Positions 1-16,200 of a stretch of 64,000 nt of DNA are shown one piece after another. Position numbers and translations under genes: made by a program. The notes under the pieces are model-generated. The model worked only from the letters and a program-made list of their open reading frames with translations, had not been told where the DNA came from and made no database searches. Positions within the stretch are counted from its first letter, which is position 1. Every line of letters starts with the position of its first letter. The stretch is from Balanoglossus misakiensis (Eukaryota; Hemichordata), in NCBI GenBank assembly GCA_040954595.2, contig CM082593.2, forward strand, positions 3,782,001 to 3,846,000, in the 5' to 3' direction.

Positions 1-3000
1 GCTAACGATGGCCAATCAGAACCTGTCATTTACCAAAACCAATTTGAACAGTAGGGAATCTCCTGTATTGATTGGAGAAACAGGGCACGAGAGTGGACGT
101 CGTGACGAATCTCTCATCTTGCAAACTTCACCCAACACTGCCTGGGCGATCCTTGAGACAGTTCAAGGAAGTCACTTCTTTCGAAGTACCTCAGTGTCTA
201 GTATCAAAAATGCAATCGATTTTAACGAAGCGAATATTGCATATTTTCACCGATGTTACACCCAAAGTTGTCGATCTCCTGCATACGTTGTCATGGATCG
301 GTGTTAAACTTGGAAATGCATGCCCCTTAATTTTGTACTGTGTGAGCTGCGCCATATGGTCATAATGATATTACAAAAACTGCTCATCCCATGTCGGTTT
401 CCAAAACTATCTTTCATCGGTCGCCGCAGCAATATTATCACAGCATCAGTATAAAGTTAATACTTTGGCCTAAGTAGTGTACTGGTTTCAATCGACCTAA
501 CTTAACAAACTATTGGCTTGTACTTACATAAAAATTGCCTACGGGTCATTATGGGAAGGATAGATATCACAGAAGAGATTTTGTTTAGATCTATCCTAGG
601 GAATATGACTAATGATCTACGTTCAGCGAGATAAATACTCGATAGCAAGGGAAAAAGGAATTGTACATGTAAATACCGGGACATGAATACCTCATTAACT
701 TTCAGATATACATGTGCATGTTCATGTACCGGTAGTTGGGAGAATGTAAGAGTCTACCCTGATTTAACGAGCTTGGTGGTTCATGTAGCATGTTTCTGCG
801 CGCAGTCTGAAGTAGACTGACGTCAGCTGTCTGCTCTCCATCTCGGCAATCACAAACCCTTACATCATTTTCGTTTGTTTAGACTAATTGTGCCCACACT
901 AAAATTCGCTTAGGTATTCGGAATTCTCGGTAGCCAAAAAAAATGTCTGGACCAAATCTGCGCCAACACCACTGATCTGATCAACGATAAAAAACAAATG
1001 CAACTTACTCCATCAGTGCATTCCTGTCTAACGATCGGGAAGAGAGACAAAGGTGATGGGCATCTATGATCCATCTGCCTACGTTCTGATAACATGAAGA
1101 TTTTAGACAGAAACTACTTAGCCAAGCTTGAAGCGTGACCTCATCATCGATTGTATCAGAAAGGAGAGGAATTTCTGTGCAAAACAATCATACTTGGTAC
1201 AGTTTAACTGTCCACAGTTTCCGTTATATCTATAATGAGACCATTTGTCCTCGATTATCTGATCCCAGACGACAAAGTCAGTGTTTTCTTCCCTGCGATG
1301 TGAGATTGCATCAAAAGAAATGAATATCTGAACAAAGAATTCTCCCAGAATACCCGTTTGCTTATCTTCCCGGCCCCAGGCTCTAAAACATCACTCCTCT
1401 GAGGTTAGGAAGAAAAGATGAGAAGAGCAAAGCATTACATTTAGTTTCATTTCCTATTACTAAGTCTGCCTCTGGCTGCTTCTGGGACTGTCTTATACCT
1501 TGGCGAGCAAGGAAATCTTATTTCAAATGCTTAAACGAGTCTCCCTGCACCCTGCCATAAATTTTAGTCAATAAAATCCAATGTTCATGGCTCAGATGAA
1601 TGTTATTTTATGAGTCGAAAAACGATGGCCCTGACCGATGTCATAGGAACACTGAGCTGATTTAATGACTAAAATTGACCTACATCAAAGATTGTAATAA
1701 TCCAGAGTTGTATATGAATAACAAAGATAATATCATAGAGTTATTATTATCGATGGAGGAGTGAATGACCTTCCTAAACTCTGCGTTTAGCAAGGTCGAA
1801 ATCCAACAGCGGGGGTTTTCAAAGTGGTGGGGATCAAATTACAAAACACATAAACAACCCGCAATGCCAATAACAACGTCCCACGTTATATATTGATTTT
1901 TTATGTCCAATTACACGGTTAATAGAATAGGAAACAGTCACGGTTAATGAGAGATCCAAGCAGGACGCTATTCTGTGTGTGGTTCAGTTGGTGTTTGTTT
2001 GCAATACTGATCTTGCATACATTGTACGTCACCGATACATGTATCCCCTACTGTGACAGTGTTTTATAAATACACGGGGTGATTACAGAAATGTACCTGT
2101 TTAAGCTGCAAAAAGGCATTGAAACTACGGGGAACTGCGCCAGGTATCTCCTCTGCCTGATCCGAGCATGTAAGACAGTCATGTGTAGGAGACAGCAGGC
2201 AAGGCGAACACTTTAAAGTATGTTTACACAGTATCTACGGAACTAATATGACACGCGTGTGGTTGAGTCGCACAGTGCAGCGGATCTGTCTTAGATTTAA
2301 CGTAATTGCAGTGGTTCTCTAAATCAGCTTAGGTGCGTGACATCTACCCCTTTGCACATCTGGTTTACCGGTTACTATAATTGCCATCGTGGCTGCGTTC
2401 GGTATCTTCTCTCTATAGATCCTCTAAACAGGTCACATGGCACCATTTCTCAGTGAGGTAGCAAAGTATTCCAGTCATGTTGTACACATACTTAATTTTC
2501 CAAAATTTACGCATCCCAAATCAGAAACCTTAACGTGTGTAACCACCATCCATGCCATCCAAAACCGCGAGATTTAGAGTTATAAACCCACTCTAACACG
2601 TGCAATATGTTAAAGGTTAAGATTGCGTGCAACCCGACATAACACAATACCAGTTCGTTGGTTTTACTTTACGCAGTGCAGGCACTAACTATACAAACTA
2701 TTTTTATTACCATTTCACAGCCGTCATTCAGCGATCTTGTTCCATATTTCAGTACTTGAAGGGTATGATCATGTTACTAAATATTGAATTTGCCTTCGCG
2801 GTATTTACAAATTAAGAGTCTGCGAATTTCTTTCTTGTGTATTTTCTATTCATTGCGTATAATAACACGTGTTTTTACATTCTTCGTTTCCCTCCCACAG
2901 TTAGCACATTATTGCAACATTTAGACCAACAAATGTTTGTGGCTTACTGCCTGTTTTCTGTCTCGAAATATTTCAGAATCATATACCAATTTACGGGAGT

Positions 3001-6000
3001 AAAATGAGAGGATTAGTGTTTCATGGTTTCAATAAACTGCATTGAGGCAGACACACGTTCCGGCATGCATGGCATATTAACACCTAATGTACCTTTTCCT
3101 ACATGCAATGAAAGGCAGAGCTGTTTGGGCGGAGATGAAGATGTCAAAGGACATTGGAAAGCACTGGACTCCATGGAAACAAACACAGTCTACATCGTAC
3201 AAGGTCTCGAGACTTTACTTAGAACAATGCTACAACTTTAGTCATAACGCCAAATGACTTGTCTCGATTTAAAAGTCAATCAGCCTCGTTCTGCCTGGTC
3301 CACACACAAACATTGATGGCGACACAAGTATTTCTGGTTCGATCAGCCCCATCCATAAATTGACATTAGAGGAAACTATCGTTATGTTGCACTAATGACG
3401 TTTTCACCTTTTTAGCTGTGACTCATCACCAAAAAAGTAGTTTGCTAGTATCGCTTGAAAGGCAGGTGAAGCTTTTACATTTTGATTACCATCCATTGCC
3501 TATGCTATCACACACAGCCATTAAGGGATAATTCCTTCAATATCGACATACGGGTCGAATATCACGTTAGGGAAAGTAAGCACCGCAACAAGCATTATCG
3601 CTCAGCGCTCCTTATTGACTTTTTTCTCCATTCTTTAATAGAATCACGTATTATTCTGAGTGTGATGCGGGAACACGGGCAGGTGTTGCGCCAGAGAAAA
3701 ATTCTCTGCGAAATTTGCATCGAGCTTATTCATCTATACTAGTTTAGCTCATGTGTGCACACATGTGAGTTATTGTCATACCGATGTCTGTCTGTGTGTC
3801 AGTCTATGTTGGTATATACATGTACAGGTATCATATTAAAATGGCAAAACGTGATTAGATTTCAGCGGCCATGGCCTATACCGGTATATCAATGAGAGAC
3901 ATTTGACTGTGAAGCATTTTGCAGCATCATGTTTATGAACACATTTCATAATAGATAGTACTGTATAACAGAGATTAGTTGCGCTGAATGACTGTGATGA
4001 ATTGAATGATAATTTATTGGTCCATTTCCACAGTTTCGGTCTTTAATATCAAACCACTTCATTCAGTTAATATCTGTTTGTTAAATGTCAAAAGAGCTGA
4101 AAGTGTTTCTATGCCCCGAAGCTACACGAACATGATGGATGCAGTGTGCATACGCGCAAGCTACTGTGATGAATTTCAGAGGTAGAGATAAACACTGCAG
4201 TCAAAGGATTGTTGAACAGAAGAAATATATGTCCTATATAAATTTCATAAATAACAGACTACTAGTCAGAACTATTTTTTTCTAAATAGGTTGAGTACAT
4301 TGCAATGTGCACATGTAAGTAATGTTATACTGATTTCAAATTAAGAAACAGTTGGTTTAGTGATCCGGGTCACTGCTATGCCTCTTGGCATGTAATTACT
4401 CAAATACTCGCCTTCTAAATTGGAGTGAAATATTTCATAACAATTCCCTTCCCTGTAATAGTTCCCCTTCCACTTTAATGATGGCTACTTCTGCTGATCA
4501 AATATACTGCTTAATGTCAATGGAGTTATTGTAAGTAGTGCAAGTATTTCCATTTTATGCTACAAGCACATTTTCTTCGTCCTTAAAGATCTTTACGATT
4601 CATTGACTACGGCTTCTTTGATCTGGAAAAGTTTGCGTGCATCGGGCATGTAATGATAGCAGTGTGTCGGCTGCTTTGCTGCTGGGCGTATGCAGTGTAT
4701 AGTCGCTGTTTGGCTGGGTAGTTCATATACCCGGTATACCGGTATATGGAGACACGGTATTTGCACGATAACTTCCAATTTCAGACCTTTGTATAGGTTT
4801 CTTGTGTGTGGCAAATTCAGTTTGGCAGATGATGCATTTGCTTAGTTCTTGCTGGTGTATCGCAGCCGTGTGGAGACTACATATACCGGTAGCCCAGTTC
4901 ACTAACCGTCAGAATTAACTTGAAAGGTCACTGACATCAACTGCTGTCTCCAGCAAAGTCACTGTCACACACTGCACATGGTTGGATGAATTTCTCACAG
5001 TGACAGTTTGAGGACCGAAGAAACAACAACAGCCATGAAAAAAGCCACTTTGCATTCAAGAGAAGTGCGTAGACAGAATACTTGCACGTCGCCCTAATCT
5101 AGAATTGAGCCTGGCTTAGCAAACACACCTGCCAAATTGCTTTTCATTTCATGCGACTCTGTACCCTATCGGCCTTAATAAAAAGGGGCTGACGATTTTA
5201 ATTAAATTTGCTCTGTAGCAATCTCTTTTGATGGCGACGCTAAATAAGATGAGGGCTATCAGCGAGCAGGTGACAGTGTGTTTGAGTTGTGTCGCGAGTC
5301 GCCTCTTCCTTCAGACTCCAGTTTGATTTCGCAGATGTGCAATACCTGTCATAAAGACGGCGAAAATGGAAATGTCACTTTTAAATCAGAGCTGTTTGCT
5401 GATGTGGCCTGTTGTGTGCTGACAGACCTTAATTTTACAATTGATAAGATGGCTGTATGCACATGGTCTATGCGTATCAGGATTGTACAAACAGCCAAAT
5501 TCACCATATTGGACATGTGATGTCGTCTGGTCCATGCTTGTTAGATTTAATAGCCCCTTTTCATTCATTATACATCACTCCACCCCATCGTTGTTACGCT
5601 ATCCTGGTAATAAATGTACATGTATGCATATTTCATTGGCTCTCTTTTAGCGTCATATACATGACTTTGTGTATAATATGCATATGGAGGAATTTACTGC
5701 GGCACATTTCAAGAAATTTTTGAACCGAGACTACACAGCTATATATGCGTAAATTGCCCAACCAGCGAATTGTAAGAACTTTTTACATCATTCGAGATGA
5801 CGCAGTTGCTAGTTTTATTGCTTATTTCATTCAGGTTATGCTTCTTTCGAATTTGTATGATAACAGGACAGTAAAGCACGGTCGGTGAGTTTTATTCTGG
5901 TCTGCGGTGATATAACATATAAGGTAGTTTCAGTCGCAGACGCTGTGAGACACACACACGCAAATCACTCCAGCATTCAAGCCGGACACCATCTACGATT

Positions 6001-6584
6001 ACGTTTGCAAAGAACTGTGAGCCGATCACGGGTATGGATTTCGTTCTAAATCTTCACGTAATGGCTGCCAGTGGTAAGACCATTAAACCGAGTCGCTGCA
6101 AGTGTTTTTTTCTCCTCTCTCCACGATTCTTATGTTGTATTCTTAGCTCGAGTCCCTCACCAAACACGCTTTTTTTTCACTTTTGCGCATACGCCTGAAA
6201 TAATTGCATCCCCTGGGCACGCGCGTGACACGACTTTTCAAACCCGTCTTGAATCCACAATCGCCCTCGAACGCTACATCACTTAAGGACATTTAGAGAA
6301 GTATTTATTCAGGCATCGGCGAGGTAGCGTGCTTCTCTTACATCCATAAACACGATCTTTTGTGCACTCATATTATCATCTACAAAGCAGAAATAAACCG
6401 CTTTCGGCCATGGCTGTTAATTGAAAGAGCACAGCAATGTCTGAAGTAAAAGTATCGGAGACTTATGAAAACCAAACCATAGAAACCCAGTCCTACTTGA
6501 ACTGAAGAATGGGTTATCTCTACGGCAGTGAGAACTATATCCACCGAGCATTCCATTCCTATACACAACGTGCGACAGACATGC

Positions 6585-6655
<71 letters not shown>

Positions 6656-6700
6656 CATCCATCTACCTGTCTGCCTCTGTGTATGCCTGTCTGTCTGTCA
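6585..6700. repeat. (ATCT)n microsatellite with degenerate tail
   Basis: About 17 perfect ATCT units run to roughly 6654, followed by CATC- and TGTC-type degenerate units. The overlapping open frames that translate as Leu-Ser-Ile-Tyr repeats are artefacts of this array. Confidence 0.97.
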
Positions 6701-9700
6701 GATCATGGGTTGAGTTAAAACTACACCTTGATTTCAGTGCTGCTGGCGAGCACTATTCATAGATATGCGCCACACGAGACACAAACCCTAGTTGCTTGTG
6801 TGCGTGTGTAATAATCAAGTGACGTCACAAGGGAGCGTGACTGCGTGTATCATCCCCATCACAGTTTTCACAGCTTAACGATTCGATGATTCATGTGAAT
6901 AACACATAGCTAGGCCCCTTACAGTCAGAAATAAGAATTGCTGAAGAACAGTTGGGAAAATGTTATGTGAGAAGAAAAATACTGTCCACAAAAACCAAGT
7001 CGCAGTGTCGGACACTGCACGGAGATACTCTCACTATGTCCTAAGTCAACCTCTGCCTCGGTTTAGGTGTAGTCAGTGCATCTCACGTACTTTTAAAATA
7101 TCAGAGTTACCTCTAATTTAATTGTTCAATTAGGGAAGGAGGCCAAGGTCATTACCATGGTGACGAATACATTCACACTTGCTGCTGTAAAAACTACTAA
7201 CTACATGTACGTTAAAAGAATAAATTATTTTCGTAATATTGGTGAATTGAACAACCCAGTCAGAAAGTCGTTTATATATAACCTTAAAATAATTTGTGAT
7301 ATAGTTTCAACCTGTTAGGCTGCATTTCTCCATGATGGAAATCGTTTCGCTGAATTAAACCAAACTAGGGCATATATTGCAATGATTCCCTTGAAAACAC
7401 CTAGCTGTGATCCGTGAGAGTTTGAATATAAGACGTGGTTGTAACAAGGTTAAATTACCAATTACTGAGTACTTCAATTCCGCGAGGACATTTGTAACAG
7501 GCGTGTTTGATGTAATATAAAATAATTTGGCGTCTAGGCGAAATTTCATTTTCAGTTCCCTGAAAACGATCATGAAATTAAAATTACTCTGACCACAAAA
7601 TACATTCTCTGGGTTTAATATGATTTAAAGAAATTGCATCCGACTTTTCTGGCGCCATACTGAACTCTGATGGCAGACCGTCGCCACGTGGCCCAATATG
7701 ACAGTGCAGATACAAAAAACAACAGATTCAGCTAACGGACCTTTAAATAACATTTTCTTATGTATGTTTATCGTGACTGTCTTGACATTTTGATATTAGC
7801 CTCCGAACTCACTGTAACCCCCACACTGTACTTAGTTGTTTGCTTTGGAGGGACATCACAGAAGCTCACAACCCCAATCATCCTCACGGAGCAACTATCG
7901 AAATTTATCTCTCGTTGCCTCTAGGCCCACACGTGGCTCCGGAATGGACGTCCATCACGACTCTGAATGAGTTCATGACCTCAGATCTTGGCTTACTGTG
8001 AACGGAACGGATATTGCCCTCGACAACAATAAAAGAAACTAACTTCTGGAACGAATTTAGTGGTGCATTTCTGAATGAGTGAGTCTAAGTTGAAGCCTAC
8101 TTGACATGCTTATAATTCCCCATTCAAGATTTCTTTAATAGTCATTGAAGATCTGTGATGATAAGAAATGGCGTGAACTAAAAGGCGATGTCAAGTAAAA
8201 TAAAAAGACTGACTTCACTATACTACATTTATTTTCAGTTTCTTGTTAATTGTTCTTGAGCATATGCTAGTTAATTGGCTGAGCTGAATGCTATCTACTA
8301 CTCAAATTCACACATACATTTCATCTGCAACTTACTGAGACTGGGTACATTGTAGTACATTTTACAGGGACACGGGCCGGTGGTGATTTGTCTCGCATGA
8401 TGCATTAAATAAGATTGACACTATTTATTACTTGACGTAAAGAATCACTTCGTCACGGCACAGTTCACGGGAATGCATTTTAATAAGTTCAGATATCGAT
8501 TAGTACTTCTTTTTTGGCAAATTAATGATAAAATAGTGTCAAGGACACTGTGATCCCATTTAGGGATTACAGAGAAATAGTTATACCGGTACACCGGAAT
8601 TGAATTTTGGACAACATCAAAGGGGGAAGGGGAGAAAAGTAAATGAGGAATTATACTTTCTATGAGGTCTAAGACCCAGGTCTTGCAGTTCTGTACATTT
8701 CACCCCCAGTTGAGACCAAAAAGGTAACTCATCAGGTGACGGCATATGTGTACAAACATGGATTATACCACCTTTCGTGATAATCAGAAAAGTCCATTTA
8801 CTTGAAAGAAGCTGAGATAATGCATTCTGCCACAATGTTGCTTGTTAAGGAAATTACAACCCATACACAGCTCATGTAATTCAAATTAAGCCGTTTGTTA
8901 TTCCAGATGGAAAGATCATACACGAGAATTCCGTAATTTTGCTGTCATCGTCTGCGTCTAATGCACTTGAGGTTCCGAGTTTACTGAAGTCAAGATCTTC
9001 CATTAAAATTGATAGTGCCTTGGATGGCAGTTTCTCTGTCTGACTATGCCGAGAGCACTGGCACGTAAAATTCGTAGGAGCGACTTAAGGAATTACCTTC
9101 ATTAAGCAGGTTAAAACTTTTCTCCAGAATGAATCTATGACACGTTCCCCTAAGCTTTTACCACAACAAGTATTCTCTGTGAAATAGACCAGCACATGCA
9201 ATCCTATCCATAACTACATTCTGGTGGCCAAGGTATTAATTAAAGCCAGAAAATGTGGTCAGTAGTGGTTTTTGACGACATCCAGAATGATTTTTCGTCG
9301 TTGATCAGTAAATGGCGCAATTTAAGACCAGATCTGGTTTTGCTCTGTTCAAATTGCCCTCAGGGTCCTGATCTGAAAGATTAGGGAAAGCGTTCTCGTC
9401 AACCACATTGATTGCCTTGCTTTTTGTTAACGTGCCGTATTATCTTTCGTGGCGATTTTCAGGCCAATTCTACTTGGCCGTCCAAGATACATATCTATTT
9501 AATTTCAAGCTGAGGAGAGTGAGCTCAGTCACCCCAAGTGTGCATTTCATTTACCCCTCCTGGGCCCCCCTTCCCCCCTCTCGCTGAACGCCAAACGTCA
9601 GTGCTCACTCTCCCCATTAGCGTTCATAATTCCAGCTTTGCCCAGCTTCAATTTGGCGCGTCCGTCCCAATCAGCAGTCAAGGCAAGGGGGATAACGACT

Positions 9701-10194
9701 GCATTCTGATGCAACTCTCCGGCGAGCTTTTCTGATTAAAATTAAGTGACGATTTGTGCGTTATTACAGCTGTCACTTCATATCAGGCATTTTTCAATTG
9801 CTCTTTATTACCGTGATTCTTGTGATGTGCGTTTGAGATATCATGTTGAGTTCTGCGGCGCGACGTCGGCACGATACATTCTTCGTAAAGACGTAAAAAA
9901 ATAATGAGCGAAATGTCACTTTCATCCATAAACTTGCGCATATCTATTTGACATGTCCTTGCATTATCTATTCAGAATCGCAAATAAAAGATGGTATATA
10001 CGTTCTTCAATCCATGAACGAGTCCCAGTTCCCACATAAATATGACATGGCTATTCTGTTTCTATAGCTTTGACTTTGACATTTGCTTCAGTTCGCTTTG
10101 AAGGACGACGTCACGAGCGACAATGTCATTGAACCTTGAGATAACTATGCAATTCAGAGGAAACCTTGGTTGCTAGGTCTTTTTTTAGATAATG

Positions 10195-10258
10195 CATGTG
10201 TGTATGTGTGTAGGCCTATGTATGTATGTATGTATGTATGCCTATGTATGTATGTATA
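10195..10258. repeat. (ATGT)n microsatellite
   Basis: ATGT units are interrupted twice by a GCCT variant, giving two short perfect blocks. The His/Thr/Tyr-rich minus-strand frame across it is an artefact. Confidence 0.95.
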
Positions 10259-13200
10259 TTTTACTTTTAATTCAGAAAAGTGATTTACTGTAGTTATCCA
10301 CTTTTTATCAAATCCCAGGGCGTGCCTCTCATGTTTCACCTGATATATTCCTTAAACATATCGAATTGACGCAAATTTGATCAGGCGTGTTTTGGTGGCG
10401 CTCTAATTGAATAAAATGCGAATACAATATATGATTCCAGGGGAAGGCAACGCCGGGTAAATATTCCCCCTTTGAAGGCGAAGTGACTTTGAAAGCATCA
10501 ATCCAATTAGCGCCGGGAACGGGAAATTGAAACAGAGTGCAACAGAAGTGTGCAGGAGGTGACAAAGACGATTCTAAATTGCCGCGGACAAACGAAGCAA
10601 TTTTACACAGAGTAATCTATTTATTTGCAGAGCCGTACTTTTTGTAGGCGTTTCGCAGCAGTCCTCTGTTTCCCGCCATTCTTGGCCGCGGGATGCAGCG
10701 AAGTGCTAAACGACTAAAAAGAAATTCAATTCATTAGGTGTTAAATCACTTTCGCCGTTTTCAATTTATGTTATTCTATCGCTCAGTGGTGAAGTCTCAT
10801 CGCACGGCGTCCGGTTGAGGTAGTGCTCTTACTGCAGTCAGTCGCGTTGTTCTTCTGTTTATAAAGACCTACCATGTGATATCATGTTATGCTGTCTGTC
10901 ATAGTGGCGGGCATTGCATATATACCGGTACATGTGTTTGTGTTAGAACATCAACGACATGATGTGGGAGTATATAGCAAAGTATTAAATAGAACGCTAA
11001 CAGTATTTTCTCTCGTGGCATTATAAGCTTAACATGCATGGGAAATATAAAATTGAGCTTCAAAACACGTCTGTGACCGGTGAACAATTGTAATGCTATG
11101 TGGCGTTCGGATATGCCATAAAGTGGTATGTACAAATTGATTGCTTCCCTTGAATGACAGCAAATATACCGCTGTAAACAGCGCGCGTAAAATTGACGAC
11201 CCGAAGCTCATAATTCCGACCTTTTTATTTACCGATGGACTGAGGAATTGTTGGAATTCACAGTTGTCGCGATTGTTTTTGCATCTGGGCGTTCAGTGGG
11301 AGTCGTCAAATGGAGGCATTAATAGTAAACTTAAGGAAAGGATGGATTTTATACACCCTTCAGGGCAACTGGCAATCTACCGGTTCGATTAGATTTTAGG
11401 ATTCATGTTTTTCTCGAGCAGTGGATTCTTATGACGTCATTGATCACCTATGAGTAGGCACACGAACTTTGCCATCTTCCGTACAATGGTGTCAGCAGTG
11501 TTATCTGCACACCAACACTTGGTAAGTGTCCTTCTTGGGTTTTCTCAGATATGATCGCTGGATTTCAGCCACCGATTGTATCGCAATTCTTATTGCTCTG
11601 AAGGCTTCACTTCGGCACCATGATGATGATAATGATGATCGATGAGATGAGAAAAAACAATAAAAAATCCAGGAATGACGTCACACCCAGTCGAGTCTTG
11701 ACCTTACTCGTGCCCTTGCCGTAATCTGATATTTCAACTTGTTTTCAAAGAAATTTAATTTTCGAAGTCCCTGTGATAAGAACCTTAGCTTGAAGCAACC
11801 ACTGGCTGAGAAATCGTTCCAGGCAGTCTGAAACAAATCAAGCTGGCTGCAGGGACGATGCCATATCTCAAACAGTAAACCCATCCATGGCGAAAAGCGC
11901 AGCTAAGGCGAAGGATAGCATATCCCTCGATCTAAATGAAATTCTCTCAGTGAACCAATAATCACATCGACCAGCAGCGCGTCTGCCATCGCTTCATTAG
12001 CCGCGTCACGTGACACGCAGACTCGGAAATACCTAGACAACCGTCCGTGAAGAAGGGACAGCGTTCAAGTTGTGTGCCCGGCTGAGATGAGATCCTTCTG
12101 CGGAGAATCTACTCCACGTGGAAGAATCCAGGCGCCTTGTTTTTAGGTGACTGAATTTCTCGATATCGAAGAGGCGTTTTGTGGGATAGACAACCAAATT
12201 CCCTAGTTGCAGCTGTATTCTATTTGGCAAGCAACTTGAAGGATCGCTGACGTTGAGGTCAAGGCTCGCTATAGTCTGGAACTCTGGGATTCGTTTAAAC
12301 TTCTTCGAAAAACACACATGTTCAGAAGTCACGGTGCGTGGATTTCGGAGGCCGATTGGGAGAAAAGAATTCTCCTGCCATTTTCATCATTTTTTAAAGA
12401 ATGTATCCTCAAGGAGGAAGTATTGATTACTTCTTAGAAACGGGCCAGTCCCCTATCCTGGGGAAATAAATCCCCGGGGAGTCACTGGTTTGTTTCAATA
12501 TGCTGTCATTTACCCAGTGGTAGCTGTGTTTGTCCCGTACGTGCGTTTCCCTGAGACACACACATTGGCCAAATTCATACAATGTGATGTATCTCATGTA
12601 CATCATTACGCTACTGAAGTCGCCATTAAGTCGTTTATCGCTTATGCAGTTGTGTGCTTTCCATTCTCGTCTGATAGGTTTCTAAATTGAAGACAAAGAT
12701 ATGCAATGCGTAGCCATGGAAACAGTATGCACTGGCAGGATCTCTTGTGTTTATCTTTGTTGTTGGAATTGCTGCAGGCCGGGTTGTGTCCCGTAACCGC
12801 CAGTAAGTAGATCTCATTTATTTCATCGATCAACTAATAATTTATTGATGGAACGGTAGCTGTTTTTGTCTCGTGGCATTTCTCAGCAGCGTGTTAGCCC
12901 GGTATCTGAAATTGCTTACGCTTCCAATTTTAGACAGTGATTGTTGATTGTTATTGTTTCAGTGTTAAGGTAGCGTGTACATGTATTTTTGTCATCCAAA
13001 TGTATATGTTTACAATATCATTGTCAATTTAAAATTATATCCAACGAACACAGTTATGGCAGCTGAATCTGATCTATGCTCTTTGCCATCTCAGAAATGA
13101 GACATTTCGCCATAACGACACCCTTTCTACTCATGAATCAAACAAATTTGATTTCTCCATGAAATGAAAAACGCAAACATTATATTTCATATTCGATTGA

Positions 13201-16200
13201 TTTCCTTACGTTCATTTTCCGACACACCAGTATAGAAAAGGAAAAATGCATTCCCAATGGCTCATTTTTTATTATTCTATTCAAAACCTGTGTTTTGGCA
13301 GTCACATCTGCCGCTGTGCCTTTTGGGCAAATTAAAAACACACAGACGCGAACATTAGCGTCCATTTCACTCTAGTCACATTTTGTAAACGACTATACCA
13401 AGTCGCGTGAACAGCTGAATGAAGGACAAGATAACGACCAAGAATTACTTGGCAGCAATAGCTCATACTACACAAATCAAGGCCACATATTCTGGGTGTT
13501 CGACCGCGCTGCGGGAACAGAACGTTAAGATGTGGCTGATGCGCATCGAACGAAGGTTAAATTGAAGTACACATTGTTAGTTACGGCTACTGTCCGGGTA
13601 CACATGTGATATCGATATACCACACTGTGATAAGTCCTGCTGATTTGTTCTGTATGTACAACACGACAACAGTCAGCAAGGGTGTGCTCAGACATTCTGA
13701 AGCCATAGGAACTGTTTCTAGAGTCATCTTCAGTCCCAGGGACATTACCTGGAAAAAGACGCAATTTCATGTATACGCAAATATTTCTATGTCAGTGGCA
13801 GAGACAGAGTCGTGAAGTATCAAATCTGACATCATCGGGGAAGCTAAACCCAACTGAGCAGCGAGCAGTAAATGACATAAGCCCTCAAAAAGCCAGCCAA
13901 GAATTCGAGTGACATTGGAGATTTATGAGTGGGTCTCTTGGGGTCGATCTGTCAGAGGTCAAAAATTGCACTGTTCCCTATTTCGCAGTCGTTCGTTGTC
14001 GTCGTGCTCTGCGTATAGAGATCCTGCCGTCATAAAACAGGATCTCCCTATTTTTAGACGTTGACAAATTTTCTGTTTGTCAAACTTATGTTAACTTAAA
14101 ATATAATTTGATGTTTAAATTTTCACGTGGCGTTGGATTTTCGCTCGAGAGATCGCACAGAAGACTACCACCGTCCCGAGTCGTTTAAAATGTACGCCGA
14201 ATCTCGCGCCCACATCTTTCAGTTAGTAGAGAACTCGTAAAGCTGGTGTACGTGGCATTTACACATCCAGTCTGTCTGCTCGCAGACATCTAGCTGTCTG
14301 AGCTGCGATCAACCCACATTTGTTATGAACCGTTTAGTTAAGCTCCCTTTAAAGGTTCGGGATGACCAGACAAGTGTACTTTGCTTCCAAAGAATATTTT
14401 GCGATGGCTATCCAGAAATCAAATTGGCCAGCCATTTGTGGTACACTGAAAGAATAATGGTCATTGATGAATATTTTTTATTTTCGACGAAATAGTGAAC
14501 GTAAAATTGTCTGAGATATTCTGATGCGAGATCACATCGACGAAGACTCAGATACCCATGATGGCTGATCTCATGAATATTAATGAGGGCACTTCACTGA
14601 TTCCCTGTGTTTATTCTTGGTATCTTCCCGTTACACGATGATTGATGGCGATCACTTCAAGTGACAGATGAGGATCGGATATGTCCAATCCGTTATATCC
14701 CAACCCAGCTACCGCATCCATTATTAACGCGGGCTGTACAGTCCTAGACCCAATGCGTTGATTCAGAAAAACACTGTTGACGGGACAAAAATGACCTTTT
14801 ATATATTTATTGCAAAAAAAAAAATTAATTTCTCTACATGCAGAATATAGTTTCTGTGGTTCATTCCTGGTCTGAAAAGTTCACCTGAGGACAATCCGCG
14901 ATCATCTTATCGACGACACTGTTCATCCTATATGCAGTCAATTCACATACTGTGTTTATCTCGCACATTGAAGCCACGGCGGTAATTTGAGTTTGGCTCA
15001 ATGCGTCAAAGTCGCCGATTAATCATGATGATGGCCAATTCGAACCTGGCATATTTTTATATCCGTTTCAATTTTAGCGAAAAGTCGAATGCATTTCATC
15101 TGTGGCTGTTTCGGTATACCGGTGCGTTGCGGCGTGTATAAACGCCCGAAATTAGCACGGCTGTGTCATTCAAATTTGGCGGAAACTGCACTGAAGGAAT
15201 CGCATTCATAAAACGTCGTACGCTGAGGATATTATGATTCATAGCGACAAGTTATGATGTATACTAAAAATTATACTGCGAACAAATGCCGTTTCATGTC
15301 AATGACCTGATCAGTTATGAATGCACTTACAAACACGAGGACATGAAAGAAATACCGCGAACAACGCTTCATTTAAAATTTTCATATAATAGGTATTGAT
15401 TCACGGCAGAAATATCAATATTGTAAACGTGTGAGCTATAAGAACATGCGCAAAGGCTAATAAAGTTACAAGTCCGGGTTGATTGCATAAATCTCTCTCC
15501 TTTCCCGCACATCTATCACTCTTGCCGCGGTCATCTTTCACTCCCTATAAACTTCCACATCTCCCCATAGCAACTCGTAACATGAATATTTTAGAAGAAA
15601 AGTTTGACGGGAGCTTTATGGCATGTTCGATCTAATCGAGTCGTTAGCCGATTGAGAACCGAGCGATGCGCCTTCAAAGTTTACGATCCCACCGAGACAT
15701 GAAACCTTTAACATCTTCACGCCATTAACAAAGAGATATACGTTTTAACGTGTTATCTTGAGAGGACAGAATATCGGATTTGGAATATATGTTTGTGTCC
15801 GTCTCAAGGGTACCAAAATACAATTTGTTTCCATTTGTTAACAGTGATACAATTTCCAAGGACAATTCCTTCAAAATACACTTTTACGAGCAGCTGAAGA
15901 AATATGACATTTTCTCTACGACCAAACTGAATTAATTGGTATTACTGTATATATATGCAAACGCACGCGTATTTACCAGAATTTGTCTCTCACTTCTGTG
16001 TGACGCAAAGCCCCACGTTTGAGGTCTAAATGTCATAGATGACGTCACTCACGCATCTACCGGAGTACACCTGCCGTAGTCTACTCTCATCATGAAATCG
16101 AACACCAAAGACCACCTTCGTGAACATGCAGCATTTTACCTCATTTAGCCACTATTTTCCTAACAAAAGAGCTAAACGTGGAAGAAATTTTCTTAAGATC

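Noticed and set aside
6509-6718. ORFs with Leu-Ser-Ile-Tyr repeats
   Set aside because: Pure translation of the ATCT microsatellite.
13964-13985. ATTGCAC seed as in miR-92
   Set aside because: The rest of the mature sequence diverges and no precursor hairpin forms with the flanks.
15036-15056. B-box-like AATTCGAACCTGGC on the minus strand, possible tRNA
   Set aside because: The T-arm stem does not pair and no A box or acceptor stem is present.
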